A DNA stretch of 64,000 bases from Stichopus chloronotus (Eukaryota; Echinodermata; Holothuroidea; Aspidochirotida; Stichopodidae): contig CM037841.1 in assembly GCA_021234535.1 (NCBI GenBank), positions 10,312,825 through 10,376,824 on the forward strand, read 5' to 3'. Within the stretch, counting starts at the first letter, position 1; each line of letters opens with the position of its first letter. The notes beneath the pieces were generated by a model. The model ran no database searches, had not been told where the DNA came from, and saw only the letters and a program-made list of their open reading frames with translations. Made by a program: the position numbers and the translations under genes. Below, piece by piece: positions 1 to 13,312 of the stretch.

Positions 1-3000
1 TTCTACCTGAAGGGACAGAAAAAACAAGCAATCATACCTTTGAGAAGATATGACGTTACATGAATGCTCAGCACGTTACATTTACAGCAATAATTAATCA
101 TGATTTGGGTAATTCTTGCATGATTTTGAATTTTTCTAAGCACAGGATGATTGAGTGCTGCACACAGAACCTGCATAACAGCATCCTCTTTTTGCATTTG
201 TTGGGCCTTAAAAATTTGTCCGGGTCTGCATTTCACCAAACAACAAAATTTCTTAGACATGAAAGTGCCTCATTTGAAAAGAGAAAAACATCTCAGGCTT
301 TGTTAGCACATTTAAAGCAGTAACAGGACATTCCAAACTTGTTATAAAAACTCACACTTCTGTTGATTTGGAGATCTGATGCAAATTTTAATTTTTGAAC
401 ATGTTGTGGATGTCACTTTACAGTTATTTGTAACTTCAATGGAAACAAAATGAGCAGATATTAAATTTAAATTGGATGTTGCTACTTCATAACTTCCCAT
501 AAAGTATAAAAACTAATACCAGGGTTCCTGCATTTTTTGTTTTTTAATTTCGTGACTTTTCCATAACTTCCACAGGACCAAAATAAAGAATTTCCATAAC
601 TTTCTTTACAACAAAATGTTTTCAACTTCAACAGCGAAAGCAAAAACACTTACCAGTGAAAATACATTTCAATATACATGTAAGAAAGGAACAATGTCAC
701 GCTTTATGAAAGTTTTTAAGACTTTTACAAGATTTCACAAAATTTCCCTGAATTTAAAAAACTTTTTCAGGCCTTGAAATTTTCCTCCAAAGTTTCATAT
801 TTACAGGTTTTCCGTTACTGCGGGAACCCTGCTATATTACTCAGAGGTTGAATTTCAGGTGAAATTACTTCTTAGCTGCAAATGAATTTATCTACCTGGG
901 AAAGAATTCAAAACTTCAACAGCATGACACACATGGCTCAGCACTCTATTCTTCCCTCTCCCGCCTCATAAAATGACACACACAAATAAATAATAAAAGT
1001 CAGTTAATTGACCTTTTGAAAAATGAATATTTATTGCCAAATGAGTGAAAATTTTACTTCTACTTACAGGACGGAATTGACTTGTATAAATCTCCGCATT
1101 GAGGTAGCGGCACAGGTCTTCTATGTTGCTTAGTGTGGCACTCATGCCGATGACCTGTGACAATTCCAGATACTTTAGTTTAGATAAAGTTGATTCCAGA
1201 GAGGCACCTCTTCTGCTCCCATCTCCAAGCATATGAAGCTGCTCAAAGTGTGAAACAGAGAAAGGAAAGTGCAATGAACTTTTGCTATTGACAGAGAAAA
1301 AGAAGTTAAACATCGATTATCATTGAATTACAGTACAAACACTCAAACATTATTCAAAAACTGACACCACATTGTTCGTTGTCAAAGTTCAAGCCATACT
1401 TGCAACCTACCTTTTGGAAATATGCATGGTGCTAACCACTGTAGCTCCAAATGTTTCTCAGCGAACCATATATAAGGGTTTTATTGCCTCAAACAGGGCT
1501 TACAGTGTAGCACCATCGAAAAGGATAAAATGGAATTTTAAATTTCTCATCGTCATTTGCTTCATTTCTCATTCCATTAAAGTATATCCCATCTGTTTGT
1601 GCAGCTGAATTAAAAATGACTTTCAATTCCAATGCTTTCTAATAAAGGTGGTTGCAAAGGAAAAAGTGTCGTCACAATCGGGAGGAATTCTACTCCCTTA
1701 GCACCTGCACAGGGTCCAAAATTTGGACCTGGGAACCGGCAGCACACAGGCGGTCCGGTACCCAAACATGTAACTTTCAGCTACAAATTTGTCATAGTGC
1801 AACAATTTACTTTGTGGTGTTAGTATATATTACCATGCACCTTAGTGTACCAGCATGATGACATTGAAGTCTTCTTTGTGATGCATGCAATACATGCTAA
1901 ATTTTGTCACACATCAAATGTAAATTAGTGAATTTTCGGATCCCACAAACAGATTTCGATCTCCAGGGAACTGGGTCGTGACACCGTCAGACGGGTACCC
2001 TATGCAAACACTTCTATTCTTGGTTGCTTTTGTGGAATAAATAATTCACAATATGATCAGTAGCCTATGATCAGCCATTTCATCATATTACATTTTCATA
2101 GGATCAGATACTCAATGTGTTGTTGAATGGTCTTCTGTTTAAGTACATTGATTATCATTTGACTGGCATATTTTGTTGGATGTAGTGGCATTGTCACTTG
2201 GAATGGGAGATATTTACCATCCCTCCACACTCCTTCACTTTTCTGAGGATAAAATAACTTTTGTTTAACCAGTAAAATACAGTCAATGCATCACACCTTT
2301 ACTAACAAAGACAAATACTAGTTCCTGACATTTGTTATGTTCTGACACCACAAAGAAAATATTGTCTATTTTTGGCCAGATATATGCCTTAACATTCCCA
2401 AAAATTCACGAGTTACTGCAACAACCCACAGTTCCAACACCATGAAATGAAAAATCCCTCTCCTTCCAAAAAACTTCTTTCATTCTGGCTACATCACTGG
2501 TTGGATGGGTCTTAAGGGGTTTGAGCGATGCCAAACCAATTTGTGGATTCCTTGAAATATTTAGCAAAATTTCTTCATCTGAAATTCTTCAATGAAAGAA
2601 ATGTCTCTCGTGGATTAATTGTTTTGTGTAATTACCCTGACGGATTGCAATTTCCACTGTGGCAACTGGTAATGACAATGAAATGCAAGGAGCTACTGTA
2701 CCACACTTGACATAGCCACCAGCTATATAGCACAGCATTGACTTTTCACCAAAAATTATAACATGCAGCAAAATTATGGCAGAGTTTTGCAACTAAGGAA
2801 TGAGCATCCTTCCATTTAATTACACATACAGTATGTGTATTTACAGACCCACATACCTGTACCTCAGGAGGTAGGTCAGGATGCATCAAAGGTAGGACAC
2901 AGAATAAATTTCCCCTCCTCATCTCCCAAATTATAACAAAGTAAATTTATTCCTTTGCCACTTTCATCTATCTATTTTAATATTCAACACCGCATGATAT

Positions 3001-6000
3001 AACTGATGTAAAATTCTTCATAACGTCTGACCTCATCTACTACTACGAGGCCTATCGAGTCGACTCTCTTGTCTGTGATTAGGCTGTTCACAAGGCTGTG
3101 TGCTTTCTCAATTGTGCAAATGAACAAGGTGTTTTTCTTTCGGCGCTTCCGTGGGGGTATTGCACCTTTCGTTCCAGCATACTCTTCCACAAGAAACCCT
3201 AGTTCCAGAGCCAGTACAGAGAGTGCAGACACCTATTATGTGGAATGCAAAGTCAAAAAACTGAAAAAATATTGTAAGAACTTTCCAAAGGAAAGAGAAA
3301 GGAGACTAAGCAAAAAATGTCATAACCTTGACTTCATATACCTAAAAGCTGCTCCGTAGGGCATAATGCCTCAAGAAATTGCTACTGTACCCATTGGTCT
3401 TCTGCAGGGATTCTTTAACAAGGCAAGGTACTTCCATTTAAAATCCAACATTTTTGTTGGTTTGTGTGGGCAAGGGATGTAAGGACAATGAATGCATAAG
3501 GGTGGATCAATGCATGTAAAATTATAACAAGAATTTCTGTTAGCTTAATGAACTGAATTAGCTATACTTAAAGGTTATTAACAGATGCCACTGAATACAT
3601 ACCAGGCATCCAGCATTTTGTGGGAAAATACTTGCAACTCTTGAAAAAATTTCACTCAACGAATGTATTGTAGAAAGGTAGAAGCATCACAACTGCACAT
3701 CTTCATTCAGATATCAGGGGCATCTGTAATAAGTGAGCTAGTCTGAAAATACTTGAACTCAAAGATTTAAGATTTTCAATTCTTGTAGTTGAAGTACCTT
3801 TTCCTGGACAATAGAGACATAAGGCAGTATCAAGATGGCATCCTTTTTGTGGCAGAGCAACTGCTGGAATATGAGGATCTCCGCTACTAAAGTTTTACCA
3901 CCGCTGGTAGGGAGAGAGTATATCAAGTTCGTGCCAGACTTGACTGATGGAAGTGTCAAACACATGTGCTGCCAATCTGAGGAAACAGCATTGAAATGGT
4001 TAATTAAACAGCAGGCATTATCTCCAGCAAGTAAAATCATGCCACTCTAACACCAATAATACTTAACATGATAGTGTTGAAAGTTAAGACTGAAAATGCA
4101 CAGAAAACAGATCACTGACAAAGAATTTATAAAAGCAGTTCTGTGAAAGCATAAAAAGAACCTTCCACAATGGTGTGATAAAAAAAAACAGTAGTGATGA
4201 AATAATTATGGCTGACATCATGTGGTATTACAATTATTATGAGCAGCACTCCTGAACTAAAAGATTACAATATTTCCGACTTTTTTTTTTTTTTTTGTAG
4301 GGTTTTGGTGTGTTTTGACAAAGGAAGATATAGTGGGTATGATTGTCCTGTCCAAAAGTGAACAAGTCGTATTGCTACACATGTTGGAGTACAGTGCCAT
4401 CTAGGACAAATGTAATACCACCACCATGCCTGGGTAAGGTTGGCGATCCTTTGCAACTTGGGCACGGCTATTACCATGTTAGTGTATGAATAAAGAACAA
4501 TGGCGGTACCAAGTACCGGTAGTACATGAATAGAGAAAAATGGCTGCAGCCGGTAGTTTAACAACGAGTGTATCTGGCCCACATCATTAAACTAATGCAC
4601 AACTAAAAATGAGGCAACGTCACTATGACTGCATGGATTGACTACCTTGCACGATACTTACTGCAAATTACTTATTGCTGATTTCTCATGAATTTAATGA
4701 TTGACTGTCATTGACTCTGACTGAAATGCTTTGCCTTGCTTACCATAAAGCTTTGATATACCCCTATGCAACAGCAGCAGTTCTTCCACCTTGCTTGGGA
4801 GACCATAAAATGGTCCAATATCTTTGTCTGCTTCTTGAGCTGCCTGAATTTGGACCACTTCTTTCAAGGCATCATTGACCCTGTTTCTACGGGTATCCTT
4901 GCAGGAACGCTGAGCCACTGGTGTAGATTCCTTAGCATTCTTGTGCAGTTTTTCCTTCAGTCTACTTCCCAGGGATAGATTTAGTCCATTTGAAGTGACT
5001 AACGTACCAGTTTCAATTTGCTTATTTCTTCCACTTGCTGATGATTTTGAGGTGATTAACCTGTTCTCATTTCCTCCATCGGTATGTGACTTCGCATTCT
5101 CCGAGAAGGGCGCCGTATGTCTGGTGGCAACGTCTATGTTGCGAAACCAATTTTCTGAGTCGCCGGCCTGGGTGATGTGGGAGTGATTTGTTTGCTGGTT
5201 TGAACCTTCCTTATGAAGGCCATCATAAGAAGTTTGTTGATCATATTGGGTACTGGTGGCAACCGGAACAAAGACAGAATGCTTTGGAGTATTCTTATCT
5301 GACTGACTTTGCCACATTTCATCATTGTCATAATTACTACATGTCACCTGACTGGACATGCTGCTGCTGTCCATTCCAAATAATTCAGGAGAACCAGCCA
5401 TGAAAATGGCATTAACTTTCTTGCCATGGTGACAGTTGTCAAATTTCTCGCTTCCATTGTCTCCTGCAAAAGCGACAGTACGTTTTTCTAAGCCGTCGGC
5501 TTCGTAGACCTTGTTTTGGCTTTGAGCTACGAGTCTGTCGATGTCTAGACTATTGTAAATGGTGTCGTCATCCCAATCGGCAGGCTTTGGTATGTTGAAT
5601 GAATCTCTCTGAGGGGAGAGACAACATGAGAGACAAGCACAGTAAAGCTTATAGTACAACAGTAAATTTTGTTTTGCAAATAAAGAAGTGGTGCACAGGT
5701 CTGTAGATAATGACATACACACATTAAAGCATCTCTCAGTGAGTGCGGTGCCATGAAAGTAGTTGACATGAGAGAATGGCAGAAGCAAAAGAATTGCAAG
5801 CAATTGTGTCAGGAGTTGAGGACCTGGCATTCGGGAGACACTGAATGCTGGGGTCACCCAATGATTGAAAGAAAAATAAGCTGAAAAAATTTGAAAAATA
5901 CAAGTTTAGATACATTTACTGTACCTTGGTACAAATGCTATCTGGTTGCTTATCATCTCCAGCTACTGCTGAATCTTGTCTTTGTCGTTTGCCATAAAGG

Positions 6001-6065
6001 TCCACTGCAGCTTTGTGGCTTTTCCGCTTCTGACACGAAAGAGCTCGTCGAGCAACGTGACTCAT
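1..6065 (-). CDS. HELQ: HELQ (Hel308-type DNA helicase), N-terminal half, partial at the left window edge
   Basis: Superfamily 2 3'-to-5' DNA helicase; the family acts in the nucleus in replication-fork and crosslink repair. The exons I read on the minus strand are 6065-5925, 5608-4744, 3976-3798, 3232-3032, 1238-1068 and 6-1 (continuing off the window). All junctions are GT/AG and the phases join (0, 1, 0, 0, 0). This gives about 521 codons from a start at 6065 ([10 protein letters not shown]). Exons 1-2 are the poorly conserved, polar N-terminal region and end with the family motif [20 protein letters not shown]. Exon 3 has [10 protein letters not shown] and helicase motif I (LPTSGGKT). Exon 4 has VEEYAGTKG and [12 protein letters not shown], and ends in motif II VVVDE. 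Exon 5 continues [15 protein letters not shown] and carries motif III GMSAT and the end of TSQFRP. The last six bases give VE, as expected next. The second helicase half and the C-terminal domains are outside the window. The POLQ helicase domain is related, but the VEEYAG/SQFRP signatures favour HELQ. Confidence 0.9.
7..1067 (-). other. HELQ intron 5 (contains a MITE)
   Basis: The intron is bounded by a GTAAGT donor next to 1068 and an acceptor reading CCCTTCAG next to position 6, both on the minus strand. It holds the inverted-repeat element at 520-831. I saw no other coding sequence; the open frames at 3-260 and 60-323 do not match HELQ or any family I recognise. Confidence 0.75.
520..831. 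mobile_element. Short MITE-like DNA element with CAGGGTTCC termini
   Basis: The left end reads CAGGGTTCCTGCA and the right end is its near-perfect reverse complement, TGCGGGAACCCTG. The 312 bp interior is AT-rich and has repeated CATAACTT/AACTTTC words but no coding capacity. CAG-type termini suggest a non-autonomous hAT-like element. I could not find a clean 8-bp target duplication in the flanks, so the superfamily call is tentative. Confidence 0.55.
1239..3031 (-). other. HELQ intron 4
   Basis: This gene-free stretch lies between the VVVDE exon and the LHMLGDG exon. It is AT-rich with no recognisable element except short palindromic words around 1715-1760. The open frames here have no family match. 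Confidence 0.6.
3977..4743 (-). other. HELQ intron 2
   Basis: The donor GTAAGC follows the KLY-G codon split and the acceptor TTTCCTCAG precedes the ATTGGCAGC exon. A poly-T run lies at about 4281-4296. No coding sequence was recognised inside. Confidence 0.7.
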
Positions 6066-8687
6066 TTATGAGCCTCTCTGTCTCTTTCTCTTCAAAAACT
6101 AGGAAATGTGTCAAGGACAAAAAAAGAAACATCAAAGTAAAAACATGTACATACAGAGAGAACAGGGAAAACACAAAATTTAGGTATCTCCACCTGAGGA
6201 GTCAAACTTTTGAATTCACTTAATGAAAGCATTAAAGAATGTAAAGCCCTTTCTCAATTTAAGACAATGTACTAAGGAGAAGTTATTGTCATTTCACTGT
6301 TGTCAAGATTAATGCCAGTCTCTTGTCATTTGATTATGGAGAGAGATAAATAGACTACTCTATTTTTTCTGTTTCTCATTTGCTTTACTTTCTTGAACTT
6401 TTTTTCTGATTTCTTTTACTTTTTTTTCTCAATACCTTTTTGTTCTGGTGTCTGACTCTGCATCCATGGATTTGCATTTTATTTTTACCTAATTCCTTTT
6501 AATTAACTTGTAACTTATTTATGGTGGGGAAAACAATGTGTTAAATTTCAGTTTCCTCCTGTTTCATCATAGCTTGCATACGTTAAAGACTTATTGAGAA
6601 TATGTTGTATGTAAACATTTATAACTTGAAGATTGTCTTAATATGTATTATGTGTGTCTACTTTTGTTTGATGGAAATAACTGCGTCATTGCCATTGTCA
6701 TAAAAATAACTTTGAAGTCTTCCATAAAGAATAGAGTAACAAATTCTGATTAACCAGAATGTATCTCAGGGTGATACACTGTTGAAACTAACACCCTCCA
6801 TACAGCAGTTGACTGTGCAGGCACTTTGTACACATTTCACATGAGTTTCATTAACAGATATGTGACATGAAAATGACGATTTTGAGTGTTGGGTGCATTA
6901 ATCATTTAATATGTTAAAAGTTGTCAACAAATTCCATCAAAATCCAGTAAAGATTGACAATTTTACAGGCAAATTAGTGTCCCACAGCTGCATCATGAAT
7001 AAACATTGGTTCAGTACATGCTAATTTGTGACACCAAGAGATGGACTCCCTATGAAATGTCTTATGTTAATCGTTCTTTTATTCAACCTTTATTTCAAGA
7101 AATTTGAAATGCCCAGAGGGTTTTGGAAGTATGTATTTTCATCTTCAACAATATTGCTTGATATGACTTACCAATGTGAAACTCGGTAATTAAGAGGCAA
7201 TATGTATGTAAGCTTACACAACAGTCCAACCAATTTTCACTCAGAGTTTTATTTTGCAACTTCTAAATGAAGCCAAATCTTTTCTAGATGCATGTCACAC
7301 AACCTTTAAAATTGAGTTACAAATTCAAGAACTTATACAGTACCAGTTCTGCAGTTCATGAGCTTTCACAGACAAACAAAATCTGAGCAACTTCACTCAC
7401 ACTTTTTGTAAAGTGACCCAAAAAGGCAAGATAACCTAGCTGATGCAAATGAAGAGCTGTTGGTTGTGAAATGTGACAAGTTTATAGATGTGATGTTTGA
7501 ATGAGCTCCCGTTGCTTACATTTCACAGTATGGGAAAGGTACAGTACGTAAGTTTGCATGTTTTTTTCTGAAGTACTGGGATAGCAATATTGCCATCTTT
7601 GATGGAGGGTTTGGCCATTGCCAAAGCTGAAAATTTGATCCAACTGTCCTAATGAGCCCTACCTTCCTGAAAATGACAACTCAATTGGAACGTTGCTTGC
7701 AAAACAAGGGGGTAGTGGGTGGATGTTGGGAAGGTAATGGACAGAGCGTAGCAGGTTAATAGCCACCCACGCTGACTGCTGACGTCACTCTTGAAAACTA
7801 CAAAATGGTTTTGGTCCAGATACCTTGCAAATGACAAATTCTGTCCAAGAGTAATTTTATGAATACATTTGAGCTCAAGCATGCATAAAGAGAGCTATTA
7901 CTGTATTGTTTCAAAAGAAGTGGTTAAGAAGGTTAAATAAGGTTTGGGGATTCCGTGACCAGAAGTGGCATCAACAAGAATTGGTGTAGGATTTCTTTTA
8001 TCATGTCATTGTTGTAGATGTCTAATTATTCTTGATCACCTGTTTGTTTTTTTTTTTTCATTTTTTTTTTCAATCACATGGTAAGTCTAAAGCATAACCC
8101 ATTATGCTATGTGAGAGCATTCAGTCGTTGGGTTTACAAAATGATGAAATACATACAATCCAACACAGTGATATTCATGCACAATAACTGACAATTACAA
8201 GACAAAAGAAAAAAAATACTGACCCTAACCCCATATCATGATACATAACCTGATCCCCTAATCCTCCCATATCCCATGCAACCAGTATGAAAAGTAGAGA
8301 CTTAGTCCGCAAGTAAGTGCTACTTCATGCCTATCATTCTCTAACGTTAAATTGTGTGTGAATGGTCACAGATTCTCCATTCGAGCCAAGGTTTGTATTG
8401 TCAGCCTAAGGATGTAAAAGTGGGTCAAGTTGCGTGTACAGTATCATTAGACTTGTCCGATCTTGTAGATAGGGCCTGGTCTTAAGCTAGTATAGAGCTA
8501 TGTAGGGTTCAAATTTAGAATCCTTGACCACACACACACACGTCACACCGCAATATGCTTGAATGAGCACTGGTTGCACTGCAGCAATAGCGTACACATA
8601 CTATAGGGTCAGGGTATATATTACGGGCTAGGGGATCGGGGATGTATTGTGTAATAAATACATCTTTGAACACCCTTCAGTCGAATT

Positions 8688-8775
8688 CTCTGTCATAGCA
8701 AAGTGGGTAAGGGATAGGCCCCTCAAGCGACTGTTGCTCTACCTGCGTAGGTTTGAATCCTCTTGTAACCGCTTT
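8688..8775 (+). repeat. Degenerate tRNA-like segment (possible tRNA-derived SINE head)
   Basis: TAGCAAAGTGGGTAAGG resembles a pol III A box and GGTTTGAATCC, about 50 bp downstream, resembles a B box. Spacing and order fit a tRNA-type internal promoter. I could not fold a clean cloverleaf or read an acceptor stem, so a SINE relic is more likely than a working tRNA gene. Confidence 0.35.
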
Positions 8776-11700
8776 CCTTTCCTAGGTACAATTGCTGTTA
8801 CTCCTCTCCACAGGTTGTCACTGGATGTCTACAACTTTGTCAGTTAAGATGTCAAAAAAAAAACCCTCTCAGAGAAAAATACAAACAAAACTTTAAAAAA
8901 GTACACACAGCCCTATTAGTCACTATTTTTGTTGTCTGATAGTGGTACCCTTGTTGTGGTCACAGATTCTAAATTCATACCCTACCTGGGGATGTCTGTG
9001 TCTGCAAGTGTAACTAGCCATTTAGGGTTCAATAAATTTGGCTTATGTGAAAGTTGTTCAAAGTTGTTTGAAGAAACCAAGCAATGAAGCACATATCAAT
9101 TATCACATAGACCGAACATTATGAAAGCTACAGCAGCACCTGGTAAAAGAAACATGACGTTGCCCAGCTGAAGGTCAAACACCAAGGAGGCCTGCCATTT
9201 CAACCCATTTGTGTTACTAGTACTACTACTACTAATACTAGTAATTAGTATTACTATTAGTGTTACTGAAAGTTCAAGTTGTTACTACATCCTAAGTTAA
9301 AACAACAGTAACGACTAACACTAACTTAGTAACACTCACTGAGTCAGTGAGAACGAGTAACGTTACTGTTGTTGTTCATGTCAACGTTGTCATTCGGTCT
9401 CATCATTGATACTGGATAGGGAATTCTTGGTCTTACAGTACGTTACCTCCACAGAAGACGCATGTTTCTCATAAAATTTGTGATTGCTTTAAGTATTTTC
9501 CACGTTGTTAAATCGGAACACAGAACTTTCGAAGAATTTTCAGTCGTAAAAATCATAACTTTTGAATCAACTTTTCAAAGTTCAAACTCGCCGCATTTTG
9601 TTTTTGCTGACCATTATACAATGTCAGCGTCTAGCTAACTCTTCAATTAGATCAGCTGTTTCCAACATTCTTCAGTGCGCCCTCTTTTGGTCGAATGGTC
9701 ATTGGGGAAATCCCCTTCCCTCAGAATTCAGACCCACGTTGTAAGATGGCTGTAAAAGGGCAAGCTATTGCAGTATTTCATTTTAGTAAATCAACATCAT
9801 GTTAAATTTGTCGCAAAGCTTTTCTGTTGTACGGTATTCTCTATCATCACTTCATAACATATCGACTGCCCTAATTGTAGAAATAACTATATTGATGAGA
9901 GAGGAATAATTAGGTGGAATTTCAAACTAGTCCTTGGGTGATCATGTTCCGTAACCGCAAGAAGTGTGGGGGGGGGGGGAGTCAATTTACTGAAAAATGT
10001 AAGTGACATTTATTTGTAGAGGGTGGAGTGAGGTGCAAATCATAAACATGTGAAAGTAGGAACGTCATTTATGGTGATCTGATAGGTAATAATGATCGGC
10101 CCAAAATTTCAGGTAATACACTGTTCCTTGCAAGACCTATAGCTCCCACAATCATCAAGTTTTTCAAGTTCTTATTGTTAATATCTGTTAGAGTGGGAAA
10201 ATAATTCAATTAAACGGATATACCATTGTTCTTGACCTAAAGTGTGAAAATACATTCATCATATACACTAACTTATTTCTGATATTTCTTGATGACGGTA
10301 GAAATAAAATGTATTGATGATAAGATAAATGTTGCCAAAACGTTAATTAAGGTCATATAACCAAGTAATGACTTGTTAACATCAGGTTTCATTTTATCTA
10401 TGGATACTTATTGTGAAGTGATTGCAATGATAACTAGTTAGCTTCTTTTATACATCCTGGTCGTATATATATCTATATATATATATATCTCAACGTTTGG
10501 AACTAGTCCCTTTGAGTTATCCAAACGCCCACTGGATGCAATACTCGGAGGCTTTAATATTTCTTATCTTGTTCTGTGTTTTTTTTCCGTTTCTGTAATT
10601 TGTTTTTGTTTCTGCGATTTTTTTTTTTTTTCACTTGAGCGATTTCCATTTACAATTATGATATAGTACAGGCAGTTTTTGAAGACCTGCTAACTTGCGT
10701 CGTAATGATGACTTTCGTTTTCACAGTCTGATCCCAATTAAAAACCTTGTTTTCTTTATGGATATCATTCGATTATGTCTGATATGCTTCCGTCTTAAAA
10801 GAACTACGACAATATTTATCAATCGAGTTCCAAAGTAGTGGATACTGACTGCATGGATTTGCATGCGTCCATTTGGAGGCGAGTCGTCCGAACCACTTCA
10901 ACCCCCAAAAAAGTCCCAGGCATAAAAAAATATCTCAGAAACGAAGAAAAAAAGAATGTTGATTCGAATAGTCTTCCGTACTTTTTACAGATTCGCAATA
11001 TAATAGCAGGGAGGTGCAATGTGCCGCACAGACAATTTTAAAATTCATATGAAAACTTATCAGTATAACATCAAGGTAATTTCAGCTCTACAGCGTTTCC
11101 TTAGAATCATGGCCACACGAAAGGCTTCCCATGGCTGGCCCCAGTACAAACTGCGGCAGACATGGGCCTCAATCGGGGGGGGGGGGGGAGGGGTGGACGA
11201 GGGGGCACGTCGCCCACATTTGGATAGGTTAAAGCTCGAAATTTTTGGGTAGGGTAGGCTCCCCTTAGATAGTCCTTCCAGCAGTCCGTGAAAAGGCTTT
11301 TGCCCTCAGACTAGGTCCTCACCCCTGCTATTTCTAAAATCCCTGCATATAGGTACTTCATGTGATATCGGTGACTTCTACGCAAAATTTGCCCCCAATC
11401 ATTAGACTTGGTGGCGGTATGGTAATTTCTTTCTACATTTTATTCATGTTCATCTTCTGCCTAACCGACGAAAGTCTTTTTTTTTTCCAAATTTTGAGGG
11501 TTTTAAACCTCTCTCTCGCGTTTCGCTGGAAACTCCAATATATGTGTTACCATTTGTCATAGTGCTAACTCATTGAAGAGCTCCGCTTAGATAGTAATCC
11601 CGCTCAGTAAGTAGTAACAAACAAATTCAGGTAAAAGTCTCTCCCCCCACAAATAAAAAAAAAGATCAGGATTCCGTACGCCTATGTGCCCAGTCCCAGA

Positions 11701-11830
11701 TATTTGCAAAGTACTCAAAGAAAATGAAAGAGGATGCGTAATTCATTGTGATTCTTGCATCACCTCAACCCCCATCTGATATGTAAGCCCTATTACCGTA
11801 CCATATTAGATTGATATTTTTACAAGAATT

Positions 11831-11972
11831 GAGGAATTGTAGACATGATATCCCTTTTTCAAGGCTGGGGAAATGCCGTTTTCGGTCATCTGGGAAGTTG
11901 GAAAAAGCCCAGAATTTTCTTATGCGCTCCGTGCAAACCGATGGTGGCGCTCCGCTTAGATAATCCTGCCAC
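11831..11972 (+). repeat. Dispersed repeat, copy 1
   Basis: The segment runs from AATTGTAGACATGA through TTTCAAGGCTGGG to GATGGTGGCGCTCCGCTTAG. A diverged homologue lies at 13150-13312, and part of it recurs at 13360-13480. No coding frame is conserved between copies, so this is interspersed non-coding repeat DNA of unknown class. Confidence 0.6.
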
Positions 11973-12247
11973 ACATGCCCTCAGGATTGCCTCTGTCCTC
12001 TGTTGAAACTCCTGGACAGGCACACTCGTAGACTCGTAGACTTTTGACATTATGTGCCTTCGATTACTATACCTGGCGCCCACTAGGGTACCCGGGGGGG
12101 GGGGTCATTGGACCATGGCCCCCCTCACATTCCCCATTTTTTTACATACTGCATATCTTACTGAAAATACCAGAAATAAGCGGGAATTTACATGATTAGT
12201 ATCAATATAGGCCTACTATATGTATATAGGTAAACTTGAGGGAATAC

Positions 12248-12915
12248 AGGCCCGTAGCCAGGGGGGTCGGGGCGTTCGAACGACCCATCCCAAGTTGAGG
12301 TAGGTCCACTTTTTCCAACCATGTGTTTGAAGGGTCAGCTATGAAATATTTTTTTATCTTGACATATCGTTCACTTTTAGCAGGAAGATAAAACCTCTCT
12401 CTAAAAATGTATACAGGCCCAAACTGACCACAATATATCTTCACTAGATACATATACTGTGCGGGGTGATGAGGTAATAAGCTAACAAATGCGCATTCAT
12501 GGTTATGTCATTGTGGCTGTGGATATCATTGAACTAGATACAATAAAAAGCCCGGGACACACTGCCACGACAAGCTGCGACACGACGGCGACCACCCACC
12601 TCGTCTGCTGTAATCGTGGCGGTGTGATCGGTTCCACGACTAGAGTTCAGTTGTGTCGTAAGCCGTCGCCGGGCCCGATTAAATATGTTCAATTGTAGTC
12701 GGGTGCAGTCGGTGCATTTTAAGCCCTGTTCAAACCGCCACGACTACCAAAGTGTCTACTCAGGCGTGTAGCCAAGGAGGGGCGATGGAGGCGATCGCCC
12801 GACCCCCCTGGCCATATTGTGGTATTTTTTTTTTTTTAGGACTTCGCCAGAAATACCCACGAGCATAGGCATAGCCAGGGAAAGTAGGGCGAACAGGGCG
12901 ACCCTGCTTGATGTC
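12248..12915. repeat. GC-rich GTAGCCA-type interspersed repeat fragments
   Basis: GTAGCCAGGGGGGTCGGGG (about 12253), GTAGCCAAGGAGGGGCGATGG (about 12770) and a CATAGCCAGGG block (about 12868) are related. Each is followed by a palindromic GCG-rich segment such as GCGTTCGAACG or GGCGATCGCC. They look like ends of interspersed repeats, but I cannot assign a class. Confidence 0.4.
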
Positions 12916-13149
12916 ATTTTCGCTTTTTTTTCCCCCGCGATATCGCTAAATAGTAATTCCCTCAATTTATGCGGCAGGCCTACCAAGGCAGGGGTGGAAT
13001 GCAGGGTTGGGAGCATGTATGTCTGCATGTTAAACACCCAGGAACTGCAGTTTTCATCTATCTGAGTGGTTTGTAGAGCCAAACGTTTCTTTGAATGCTC
13101 ATCTCGGCACTGCTTCATTTTTCACAGACTAATTATTTTCTCAGTAATT

Positions 13150-13312
13150 GAGAAATTGTAGACATGAGATCTGTATTTCAAGGCTGGGTTCATGCAGCTG
13201 AAAAAACTTGGGAAGGGCTATTTCCGGCCATCTGGGGGGTTTGTAAAACCCAAAATTTTCTTGTACGCTCCGCGCCAACTGATGGTGGCGCTCCTCTTAG
13301 ATAGTCTTCACG
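13150..13312 (+). repeat. Dispersed repeat, copy 2
   Basis: This is homologous to 11831-11972: both share AAATTGTAGACATGA, TTTCAAGGCTGGG, the CATCTGGG block and GATGGTGGCGCTCC. A third partial copy at 13360-13480 repeats TTTCTTGTACGCTCCGCGCC and GTGGCGCT. Confidence 0.6.

Noticed and set aside
3..260. Open frame on the minus strand at the left edge
   Set aside because: It lies within HELQ intron 5 and matches no part of HELQ or other family known to me. The HELQ exon begins only at position 6.
4694..5857. 387-residue frame taken as a single protein with an N-terminal signal-like segment
   Set aside because: The first 80 or so residues are read through the intron. The true exon starts after CTCCCCTCAG at 5608, and exon 1 at 6065-5925 supplies the start of HELQ.
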